Below are positions 7,157-13,190 of a stretch of DNA of 13,887 bases, in pieces (the first letter of the stretch is position 1; each line of letters starts with the position of its first letter). Made by a program: the position numbers and the translations under genes. The DNA is from CSSED10-109M sp964349455 (lineage in GTDB: Bacteria; Bacillota_I; Bacilli_A; RF39; UBA660), in the NCBI GenBank assembly GCA_964349455.1, contig CAYGGG010000021.1, positions 1-13,887 on the forward strand, read 5' to 3'. The notes under the pieces were generated by a model. It saw nothing but the letters and a program-made list of their open reading frames with translations, was not told the origin of the DNA and searched no databases.

Positions 7157-7185
7157 TTGTTCAATATAAAAGACTATGTTATAAT
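7157..7185 (+). promoter_or_regulatory. Promoter of yqeG-yqeH
   Basis: TTGTTC (7157-7162), a 17-base spacer and TATAAT (7180-7185) with TGT directly before it give an extended -10 promoter. The ribosome binding site AGGAGCGG follows before ATG 7210. Confidence 0.75.
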
Positions 7186-7209
7186 GGTTAAAAGATTAGG
7201 AGCGGAAAA

Positions 7210-7728
7210 ATGGAAAAATATTTACCAGATGTCTATCAAAAAAGTATCTATACAATTAATTATCAAAAATTAAAAGAAAATGGAATAAAATGTATTCTAT
7301 TAGATTTAGATAACACGATGATTCCAGCTAAAAGTAAAACAGTGACTGGAAAATTAGAACAATTAATTGATGAATTAAAAAAAGATTTTAAAGTTATTGT
7401 TTTTTCCAATGCAATTAAGAAAAGAGTAAAACCAATTGCTGAAAAATTAGCATTAGATTATTATGCATTCGCCCTAAAACCAATGCAAAAGTATTATTTA
7501 AAAGCTTTAAAAGAATATCGCTTTAAAGAATGTGAAGTAGCCATTATCGGTGATCAAATTCAAACTGATATTTTAGGTGGTAATCGAGTTGGGATAACAA
7601 CTATTTTAGTAAATCCTGTAAGTTCAAAAGATTTTAGTTTTACTAGATTAAATCGTTATTTAGAAAAAAGAAAAATGGAAAAAATGTGTCGCAAAGGTCT
7701 TTTTACCAAGGGTAAATACTATGACTAA
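7210..7728 (+). CDS. yqeG: YqeG family HAD IIIA-type phosphatase
   Basis: The 172-residue protein is a full-length YqeG-type HAD phosphatase. Motif I is DLDNT at 32-36 (nucleophile Asp32, acid/base Asp34), motif II is SN at 66-67, the conserved Lys is in ALKP (88-91), and motif III/IV is GDQIQTD at 114-120 (Asp115, Asp120). The family is related to phosphatidylglycerophosphate phosphatases (GEP4/PGPMT1 in eukaryotes), and YqeG may perform that step in cardiolipin/phosphatidylglycerol synthesis, but the substrate here is not proven. It starts behind AGGAGCGG at ATG 7210 and overlaps yqeH by eight bases, the classic Firmicutes yqeG-yqeH pairing and a sign of translational coupling. Basic residues near the C-terminus (RYLEKRKMEKMCRKG) could contact RNA or membrane; that is a guess. 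Confidence 0.93.
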   Translation: MEKYLPDVYQKSIYTINYQKLKENGIKCILLDLDNTMIPAKSKTVTGKLEQLIDELKKDFKVIVFSNAIKKRVKPIAEKLALDYYAFALKPMQKYYLKALKEYRFKECEVAIIGDQIQTDILGGNRVGITTILVNPVSSKDFSFTRLNRYLEKRKMEKMCRKGLFTKGKYYD

Positions 7729-8596
7729 ATGTTTAGGTTGTGGTGGCGAAACTAAAAAAAAATTATGTGAAAGATGTTTCCGTCTTAAGCATTATAATGA
7801 ATTTAAGCAAAATGCGAATCATATTGATGTTTTAAAAAATATTGATCAAGAAGCTAATCTTTTCTTAATTGTTGATATTTTAAATATTCCGGAAAACTTT
7901 AATGCTTTTAATCAGTTTCAAAATGTAACATTAGTAATTACTAAAAAAGATCAAATAAGAATAACCGAACAAAAACTAATTGATTATTTTAAAGATGGTA
8001 AATTTAAGAATATAATTGTTGTAAGTAGTGATAAAAATGATAACTTAGATAAATTATATTCGATGTTAAATGAAAAAACATATTTTGTTGGCTATGTAAA
8101 CGCTGGTAAATCATCATTAATAAACAAACTACTGTATAATTATAGTGATTTAGAACCAACAATTACAACCAGTATTATGCCCCAAACAACAATTGATTTT
8201 ATTGAAATAAAAATTAATGGCAAAATTATTGTTGATACCCCTGGTTTAATTGAAAGTGAAAACATATATCATTTTTTAGAAAAAGATGATTTAGAAAAAT
8301 TAATAATTAAGCACCCAATTAATCCAGCAATATATCAAGTAAAAGAAGAACAAACTTTTATGATATTTGAAAAAATATATCTTCAGTGTCCAAAAAACAA
8401 TAATATTATTTTTTATTTTTCAAATAATGTTCCCCTAAAAAGAATCTATAAAACTTTAGATTTAAATAAAAAAATTAAAATAAAATCGGAACAAGATATT
8501 GTAATTCCTGGTTTGGGATTTATTAACGTAAAAAAACCAACCACCATATATTATCATTCGCCAATTAAAATATTTATCAGAAACCCATTAATTTAA
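7721..8596 (+). CDS. yqeH: YqeH-type circularly permuted GTPase (30S ribosome biogenesis)
   Basis: YqeH is a circularly permuted GTPase needed for 30S subunit assembly. The order of motifs shows the permutation: an N-terminal zinc knuckle (C4-x2-C7 ... C16-x2-C19, CLGCG and CERC), then G4-like TKKD (74-77), G5-like VSS (101-103), then the P-loop GYVNAGKSS (124-132) and G3 DTPG (172-175). A C-terminal domain follows. At 291 residues it is clearly shorter than Bacillus YqeH (about 366), mainly in the C-terminal RNA-binding part. G4 has Thr in place of the common Asn, and the segment VDILNIPENF lacks the family's usual Gly-Ser. ATG 7721 lies inside the yqeG end, with AAGGG just upstream. The genes that often follow (aroE, yhbY, nadD, yqeK, rsfS) are absent here. 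Family assignment is firm; full GTPase competence is assumed. Confidence 0.92.
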   Translation: MTKCLGCGGETKKKLCERCFRLKHYNEFKQNANHIDVLKNIDQEANLFLIVDILNIPENFNAFNQFQNVTLVITKKDQIRITEQKLIDYFKDGKFKNIIVVSSDKNDNLDKLYSMLNEKTYFVGYVNAGKSSLINKLLYNYSDLEPTITTSIMPQTTIDFIEIKINGKIIVDTPGLIESENIYHFLEKDDLEKLIIKHPINPAIYQVKEEQTFMIFEKIYLQCPKNNNIIFYFSNNVPLKRIYKTLDLNKKIKIKSEQDIVIPGLGFINVKKPTTIYYHSPIKIFIRNPLI

Positions 8597-8632
8597 AAAA
8601 ATATATTAAAAAAATTTAAAACATGCTATAAT
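8593..8632 (+). promoter_or_regulatory. Promoter of the herA-like gene
   Basis: A perfect TATAAT (8627-8632) preceded by TGC is an extended -10; no good -35 is seen. Two copies of TTAAAAAAAT (8593-8602, 8606-8615) lie upstream and could act as an A-tract UP element. The ribosome binding site AGGTGAG (8644-8650) precedes ATG 8654. Confidence 0.6.
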
Positions 8633-8653
8633 TAAAAAAGAATAGGTGAGTAT

Positions 8654-10444
8654 ATGTTAGGAAAAATTATTAGTATAAATGAAAATATAGTTACAGTAAC
8701 CCTAAACTTTATGACTGCTAAAGCAACTAATATAATAAATTTGCATGTTTTAATGGACGATGGAAGTAGTAAAATAATTGGTGAAATAACTCAAGTTGAT
8801 CAAGATCGAGCTGTAATAAATTTATTAGGTGAAATTGTTGATGGCAAATTTGTTTATGGTGTTATCAGGAAACCCTCTTTTTCAGCTGATGTAAAATTAA
8901 TTCCTAAAGAAAAAATCCCGTTAATTATCGGGATGCCGCAATATAGTGAAAAAAAGGATTTATATTTGGGTAAAAGCGCTGTTTACGAAGGGGTTGATTT
9001 AGGGGTTAATATTAATAAGTTTTTTAGCAATCATTTCGCTATTTTTGGATCAACCGGTAGCGGTAAGTCATGTAGCGTTGCTCGTATTTTTCAAAATTTA
9101 TTTTTTCTCAAAAAAGAATTCCAGGCCTATAAATCAAGTATCTTCATTTTTGACGCATATGGGGAGTACAAATCGGCATTTATGCCACTAAGCGATTTAG
9201 ATAATGACTTGAATTTTAAAACCTATACAACTAATACTAAATTTGAAGACACCGAAATATTAAAAATTCCAATTTGGTTATTAGGGGTTGATGATATTGC
9301 GATTTTGCTTGGTGCTGACAAACATAGTCAATTACCAATTATCGAAAAAGCTTTAAAACTAGTAAATGTTTTTAGTCGTGAAGAAGACCAAACTTTAAAA
9401 CATAAAAACGATATTATTGCAAGAGCATTACTTGACATATTATCGAGTGGCAAACCTTCAGTTCAGATAAGGGATCAAGTAACATCAATTTTATCACATT
9501 ATCATACAAGTCAATTAAGCTTAGAAACAAAAATTGTCCAGCCCGGGTATACAAGGCCACTTCGCCAATTATTATTAATTGATGCAAGTGGTAAAATGCG
9601 TGATGTTGAACTTTTATCAAGTTTTTTAGAAGAATTTATTGAAGAAGATTTAGAATTTGGATTACCGGATGGTTCATTTAAATATAACTTAAAAGATTTA
9701 AAAGATGCATTTGATTTTTCATTAATATCAGAAGGTGTTTTAAAAAGTGATAAAGTTTATGATGATTCAAATGTTTTAAGAGTTAGATTACATTCATTAG
9801 TTAATAGTGATTATCATATATTCTTTGATTATCCTGAATTTGTAACTAAAGAGCAGTTTATTCGAAATCTATTAACCGCCACCAATGGCAAAAAAGCACA
9901 AATCATTAATTTTAATATTAATTATGTTGATGATCGCTTGGCCAAAACAATTACTAAAATATATTCAAAATTATTATTTGATTATGCTAAAGATGGAACG
10001 GAGAAGGGCAAAAGACCATTCCACATCATATTAGAAGAAGCCCATCGTTATGTTCAACATGATAATGATATTAACCTATTAGGTTATAATATATTTGAAA
10101 GAATTACAAAAGAGGGACGAAAATATGGTGTCATGTTAGGTTTAATATCACAAAGGCCATCCGAACTATCAGAAACAACTTTGTCACAATGTTCAAATTT
10201 TTTAATTTTTAAAATGCTTCACCCAACTGATGTAAGATATATTAAAGAAATGGTACCCAATATAACCGATGAAACAGTTAAAATGCTTAAAATTTTGCAA
10301 CCGGGAACATGTGTTGCTTTTGGAACAGGATTTAATGTTCCAGTAATTATTCGCTTTGAGATGCCAAATCCAGCACCCGACAGTCGAAGTGTTGATATTA
10401 GTGCAATTTGGTTTATTAATAAAAATAAAATAAATGAGGATTAA
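8654..10444 (+). CDS. HerA-family hexameric DNA translocase/ATPase (DUF87)
   Basis: The 596-residue protein has the HerA layout. An N-terminal beta-barrel (HAS-barrel, about 1-85) precedes a HerA/FtsK-like ATPase core with Walker A GSTGSGKS at 132-139, the HerA strand IFDAYGEY (165-172), a helical insert (about 220-400), Walker B HIILEEAH (457-464, catalytic Glu461/Glu462), and EGRKYG (487-492) with SQRP (499-502), which supplies the arginine finger and sensor. HerA proteins form hexamers that pump double-stranded DNA; in archaea they work with the nuclease NurA in end resection, and in bacteria they also occur in anti-phage pairs with Sir2 or DUF4297. No such partner is adjacent here: upstream is yqeH, and downstream a convergent radical SAM gene overlaps the stop by four bases. 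It could be a conserved housekeeping ATPase or a defence ATPase with a distant partner. Family confident, role unknown. Confidence 0.88.
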   Translation: MLGKIISINENIVTVTLNFMTAKATNIINLHVLMDDGSSKIIGEITQVDQDRAVINLLGEIVDGKFVYGVIRKPSFSADVKLIPKEKIPLIIGMPQYSEKKDLYLGKSAVYEGVDLGVNINKFFSNHFAIFGSTGSGKSCSVARIFQNLFFLKKEFQAYKSSIFIFDAYGEYKSAFMPLSDLDNDLNFKTYTTNTKFEDTEILKIPIWLLGVDDIAILLGADKHSQLPIIEKALKLVNVFSREEDQTLKHKNDIIARALLDILSSGKPSVQIRDQVTSILSHYHTSQLSLETKIVQPGYTRPLRQLLLIDASGKMRDVELLSSFLEEFIEEDLEFGLPDGSFKYNLKDLKDAFDFSLISEGVLKSDKVYDDSNVLRVRLHSLVNSDYHIFFDYPEFVTKEQFIRNLLTATNGKKAQIINFNINYVDDRLAKTITKIYSKLLFDYAKDGTEKGKRPFHIILEEAHRYVQHDNDINLLGYNIFERITKEGRKYGVMLGLISQRPSELSETTLSQCSNFLIFKMLHPTDVRYIKEMVPNITDETVKMLKILQPGTCVAFGTGFNVPVIIRFEMPNPAPDSRSVDISAIWFINKNKINED

Positions 10445-10456
10445 CTCATTTTTTTT
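10432..10456. terminator. Bidirectional terminator shared by herA-like and radical SAM genes
   Basis: A 7-bp stem, AAATGAG (10432-10438) with CTCATTT (10445-10451), encloses the six-base loop GATTAA. On the plus strand eight T residues follow (10449-10456). On the minus strand the hairpin runs into a T-rich stretch (the complement of 10418-10431). Both stop codons, TAA at 10442-10444 (plus) and its minus counterpart at 10441-10443, lie in the loop. Confidence 0.65.
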
Positions 10457-11373
10457 ATACCTTGATAGCTATTTCTTTTTTTTAAAGTTTCATCAATTAA
10501 ATTTAACAATTCAAATTTTTTAATTAACCATTTTGGTTCGATTAAATCTTCAATAAATGGATCACCAGTTAAACGATGTACTACAATATCAGCTCTTAAT
10601 CGTTCAATTTGATTACAAACAATATTTATATACTCATTTTTTTCTAAAATTTTAAAATGTTCTTTTTGATAAATTTCAGCTAACCTAGTATTTTTTAAAA
10701 CATGAAGCATATGAATTTTGATTCCATTAATTGGCAATGAGTTTAAATAATCAATTGTTTTTAACATCATTTCTTCTGTTTCATACGGAAGACCATTAAT
10801 TATATGAACAACAATATTTATTTGTTTTTTATTTAATTTTAAAACCATCTCTTCAAACTGTTTTAACGAGTGACAACGATTGATTAAAATTGAAGTTGCC
10901 GGATGAATTGTTTGTAGACCCAACTCAATTGTTAAAAAAGTTTTTTTGTTTAATTTTTCTAAATAATCTAGAACTTCATCAGTAATAGCATCACATCTGG
11001 TTGCAATATTAAGGCCAATGACATTTTTTTGTTTTAAAATTAAGTTATATTTTTCTTTTAATTCATCTAAAGGAGCATAAGTATTACAATTAGCTTGAAA
11101 ATAACCAATATAAACCCCTTTCGGCCATTTTCTGTTCATTATTTCTTTTACTTCATTAAACTGATCAATTAATTTCTTTTTTTTGTTAACAATATGATTT
11201 TGTCTTGAATTTAAACAATAAATACATCCCCCAAAGCCAACTACTCCATCTAAATTAGGACATGAGAAATTACCATCTAAACTTATTTTTAGAACTTTTT
11301 GCTTAAACTTTTTCCGATAAAAATCATTTAAGGCATAATATCTTTTAATTTCATTATTAAATTGATTAAGCAT
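10441..11373 (-). CDS. Radical SAM protein, YhcC/YtqA family (TIGR01212-type)
   Basis: The 310-residue protein carries the spaced cluster motif of this family: C38-P-N-L-D-G, then G49-C50-I-Y-C53, so the three cysteines follow C-x11-C-x2-C rather than the standard C-x3-C-x2-C. YIGYFQANCNTYAP (88-101), IATRCDAI (123-130), ELGLQTIHP (150-158) and the HIINGLPYET stretch (190-199) are also typical. It should bind a [4Fe-4S] cluster and S-adenosylmethionine; no substrate is established for the family to my knowledge. I start at 11373 because GGTGAT precedes this ATG, while an ATG four codons upstream (11385) has no ribosome binding site and falls at the predicted transcription start. It is convergent with the herA-like gene, overlapping by four bases, and divergent from gpmA. 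No neighbour suggests a pathway. Family assignment is good; function open. Confidence 0.9.
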   Translation of the reverse strand: MLNQFNNEIKRYYALNDFYRKKFKQKVLKISLDGNFSCPNLDGVVGFGGCIYCLNSRQNHIVNKKKKLIDQFNEVKEIMNRKWPKGVYIGYFQANCNTYAPLDELKEKYNLILKQKNVIGLNIATRCDAITDEVLDYLEKLNKKTFLTIELGLQTIHPATSILINRCHSLKQFEEMVLKLNKKQINIVVHIINGLPYETEEMMLKTIDYLNSLPINGIKIHMLHVLKNTRLAEIYQKEHFKILEKNEYINIVCNQIERLRADIVVHRLTGDPFIEDLIEPKWLIKKFELLNLIDETLKKRNSYQGIKKMS

Positions 11374-11389
11374 AACAATCACCATTAAA

Positions 11390-11395
11390 ATTATA
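11390..11395 (-). promoter_or_regulatory. -10 element of the radical SAM gene
   Basis: Read on the minus strand, TGATATAATT gives a consensus TATAAT. A start about seven bases on (near 11383) leaves a leader of only about ten bases, GGTGATTGTT, which is essentially just the ribosome binding site before ATG 11373. The -35 zone (about 11413-11418) is weak and overlaps that of the gpmA promoter. Confidence 0.55.
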
Positions 11396-11431
11396 TCATA
11401 ATTTTTTCTTTTATTTTAACCATAAATAAGA

Positions 11432-11437
11432 TATAAT
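11432..11437 (+). promoter_or_regulatory. -10 element of gpmA
   Basis: AGATATAATT contains a consensus TATAAT 16 bases before ATG 11454. The -35 region at 17 bases (TTTTAT, 11409-11414) is poor. AGAGGTGG follows as the ribosome binding site. The element is back-to-back with the radical SAM promoter, 36 bases between the hexamers. Confidence 0.5.
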
Positions 11438-11453
11438 TAAATAGAGGTGGAAT

Positions 11454-12137
11454 ATGAAATTAGTAATGGTTAGACATGGTGAAAGCGTTTGGAATAAGGA
11501 AAACATATTTACGGGATGGATGGATGTTGAATTATCTGAAAAAGGGATTGAGGAATCAAAAAGAACTGGAGAAATTTTAAAAGCGAATAATTTTTCCTTT
11601 GATATATGTTATACATCAGTGCTAAAAAGAGCAATTGATACAATGGAGTATATATTTTCAGAGATGAACATCTCGCCAAAAGTATATAAAGATTATCGTT
11701 TAAATGAACGTCATTATGGGGCTTTGCAGGGGTTGAATAAAAAAGAAATCGCAAACAAAGTTGGTGAAGATCAAGTAAAAAGATGGCGTAGAAGTTTAAA
11801 AGAAAGACCACCGGCATTAAGTGAAAATGATGACAGACACCCAAAATATAATAAAATATTTTCTAATATATCACCTGATTTGTTGCCTGCAACTGAAAGT
11901 TTAGAAGACACGATGAAAAGAGTTGTTGAATATTATAAAAGCAAGATACTGCCCCAAATTAAAAAAAATAAAAAAATAATTATCGTTGCTCATGGAAATA
12001 GTTTACGAGCACTAGTAGCATACTTAGAAAGATTATCAGAACAAGAAATATTAGAATTAAATATTCCAACAGGTGTTCCTTTGATATATGAATTAGATGA
12101 TAAATATTCCATTATTAATAAATATTATTTGGATTGA
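11454..12137 (+). CDS. gpmA: 2,3-bisphosphoglycerate-dependent phosphoglycerate mutase
   Basis: GpmA interconverts 3- and 2-phosphoglycerate in glycolysis, through a phosphohistidine. The 227 residues are full length for the family. RHGES (7-11) holds the nucleophile His8, FTGWMDVELSEKG (19-31) and TSVLKRAIDT (54-63) line the active site, Glu85 in LNERHYGALQGLNK (83-96) is the proton donor, WRRS (111-114) with RPP follows, and AHGNSLRAL (179-187) provides the second catalytic histidine His180. It begins at ATG 11454 behind AGAGGTGG. It ends with TGA, the only TGA stop among the complete genes here, and that stop overlaps the TTGACA -35 box of the next gene. It is likely monocistronic. Confidence 0.97.
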   Translation: MKLVMVRHGESVWNKENIFTGWMDVELSEKGIEESKRTGEILKANNFSFDICYTSVLKRAIDTMEYIFSEMNISPKVYKDYRLNERHYGALQGLNKKEIANKVGEDQVKRWRRSLKERPPALSENDDRHPKYNKIFSNISPDLLPATESLEDTMKRVVEYYKSKILPQIKKNKKIIIVAHGNSLRALVAYLERLSEQEILELNIPTGVPLIYELDDKYSIINKYYLD

Positions 12138-12165
12138 CAAAAAACATCAATAGTGATAATATAAT
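12134..12165 (+). promoter_or_regulatory. Promoter of the 308-residue unknown gene
   Basis: TTGACA (12134-12139) covers the gpmA stop codon. The -10 region is GATAATATAAT (12155-12165): TAATAT at 12157 gives 17-base spacing, while the perfect TATAAT at 12160 would need 20. Ribosome binding site AAAGGAGG (12173-12180) lies six bases before the GTG start. Confidence 0.7.
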
Positions 12166-12186
12166 GCTCGTTAAAGGAGGCGCAAG

Positions 12187-13113
12187 GTGCAAAATATAGT
12201 AGCAGATAGACTAGTATTAGCAATTACAAAAGTAGTAATTGAAAATGATGTAACAAAAATAGAACAAGCAACTAACATGTTGAGTTATGGTAAGGATGAT
12301 TTAGTATTAAAAGATCTTCATCCATCAATTGTAACCGGTTTAAATGATTTTGATTGTATTTATGATTATGCTTGTATTAATCGATTAGAACAGGAATCAT
12401 TAAACCAATTAACCGATTGGGTAGCTAAAAATGGAACTGAAAAACAAAAAGAAAGATTCTCGGTAAATATTCCATACGTTGATTTATCAAGATTAGATGG
12501 AGAAGAAATTATGACAGAACAGTTAATTGTTGATAAGGAAAATAGGGGCCAAATAAAAGTATTTTTTTCAGAAACAGAAATAAATGAATTAACAGAGTGG
12601 GCGATTGATAACTTTGAAACAGAAACTTTGTATAAATATACTTTGCATAATTGTTGTTTAAATCTTCGTTTAATCGAATTAGCGATGATAAGAAAAAGTA
12701 TTGCAGAGCAAAACATTGAGTATTTATACAAATTTGCTAAAAATGTAAAGGGCGCGCAAACTGATTTACTTGAATTAGGGATGATTCTAACATATGAATC
12801 AATGCCAGAGCAAAAACAATTTGGTTCAGTAAAGTATTTGTTTCACTTTGCTAACGAATTTGAAAGCAAAAAAAAGAATTTAATTGAAGAAAACATAAAG
12901 GAATCAAGTAATTTAGAATATGTGGCATATCAAATAATATATGGTGGTTCAGAATCAATCCTAACCGAAAAGTTTGGTGATTATCAAACTTTATGGCATT
13001 TTTCACTTTCTTGTAAAGATTTTTTTGAAGATAAAAAATTATATGAAGATTATATTGAAAAAGCAAGAGAAGCAGTCGTGAAAGATGAAAAAGTACTTGT
13101 CAAAAAAAAATAA
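12187..13113 (+). CDS. Hypothetical helical-repeat protein (308 residues), GTG start
   Basis: I do not recognise this as a named family. The start is GTG 12187, chosen for the ideal AAAGGAGG site six bases upstream. The protein is acidic and almost wholly helical by eye, with no signal peptide, membrane segment or catalytic motif. A degenerate aromatic repeat of the form Y-L-Y-x-F/Y-A, then 10-15 polar residues, then L-x-x-x-x-I recurs: IYDYACINRLEQESLNQLTD (58-77), LYKYTLHNCCLNLRLIELAM (148-167), YLYKFAKNVKGAQTDLLELG (179-198) and YLFHFANEFESKKKNLIEEN (217-236). The FAKNVKGA form resembles short helical repeats in clostridial and phage-associated proteins, from memory only. It likely forms an alpha-solenoid that binds a protein partner. 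It has its own strong promoter and is followed by the suf promoter. The C-terminus is a Lys-rich tail (VLVKKK). Confidence 0.8.
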   Translation: MQNIVADRLVLAITKVVIENDVTKIEQATNMLSYGKDDLVLKDLHPSIVTGLNDFDCIYDYACINRLEQESLNQLTDWVAKNGTEKQKERFSVNIPYVDLSRLDGEEIMTEQLIVDKENRGQIKVFFSETEINELTEWAIDNFETETLYKYTLHNCCLNLRLIELAMIRKSIAEQNIEYLYKFAKNVKGAQTDLLELGMILTYESMPEQKQFGSVKYLFHFANEFESKKKNLIEENIKESSNLEYVAYQIIYGGSESILTEKFGDYQTLWHFSLSCKDFFEDKKLYEDYIEKAREAVVKDEKVLVKKK

Positions 13114-13125
13114 ATTAGATATAAT
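13097..13125 (+). promoter_or_regulatory. Promoter of sufC
   Basis: TTGTCA (13097-13102), a 17-base spacer and TATAAT (13120-13125) make a near-consensus promoter whose -35 lies in the last codons of the 308-residue gene. Transcription should start near 13132. Confidence 0.72.
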
Positions 13126-13150
13126 TATAGAAGGCCAATGGTCTTTTATA
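13126..13150 (+). terminator. Hairpin after the 308-residue gene, possible weak terminator
   Basis: TATAGAAGGCC (13126-13136) pairs with GGTCTTTTATA (13140-13150) through 11 pairs, two of them G-U, around a three-base AAT loop. The T-rich right arm and following TTTATA could terminate transcription of the upstream gene. It overlaps the start of the sufC transcript, so it could instead be a leader structure. Confidence 0.4.
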
Positions 13151-13161
13151 TTTATAGACAA

Positions 13162-13177
13162 GTTAGCACATGCTAAC
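13162..13177. promoter_or_regulatory. Perfect palindrome in the sufC leader, candidate operator
   Basis: GTTAGCA (13162-13168), CA, TGCTAAC (13171-13177) is a perfect 7+7 dyad between the sufC promoter and its ribosome binding site (AAAGGG, 13181-13186). It lies about 30 bases into the predicted transcript, so it could be a repressor roadblock site or an RNA hairpin near the translation start. The regulator is unknown. Confidence 0.5.
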
Positions 13178-13190
13178 AGAAAGGGATAAT

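Larger units (their letters stand above)
6989..7209. other. Intergenic region between adhesin and yqeG
   Basis: This 221-base gap holds an A/T-rich stretch without a credible ORF (6989-7062), the strong terminator at 7063-7097, and the yqeG promoter region. An inverted repeat TTGAAC (7127-7132) and GTTCAA (7159-7164) brackets the segment just upstream of the promoter, and A-rich/T-rich arms AAAAAACC (7110-7117) and GGTTTTTT (7148-7155) lie between them. I see no tRNA, no small RNA with clear structure beyond these, and no template-repeat copy of the adhesin 3' end. Confidence 0.5.

Noticed and set aside
6989..7209. DGR template repeat or small RNA downstream of the adhesin
   Set aside because: The region contains no near-copy of the adhesin 3' end and only a terminator plus a promoter are convincing.
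8654..10444. HerA-NurA or Sir2-HerA defence pair
   Set aside because: Neither neighbouring gene is a nuclease, Sir2 or DUF4297-like protein, so a defence pair cannot be claimed from this window.
11374..11385. Upstream ATG (11385) as start of the radical SAM gene
   Set aside because: It lies at or before the predicted transcription start and has no ribosome binding site; ATG 11373 has GGTGAT.
13162..13177. CIRCE (HrcA) operator
   Set aside because: The arms share TTAGCA/TGCTAA with CIRCE, but the spacing is two bases instead of the long CIRCE spacer with GAGTGC arms, and no chaperone gene follows.
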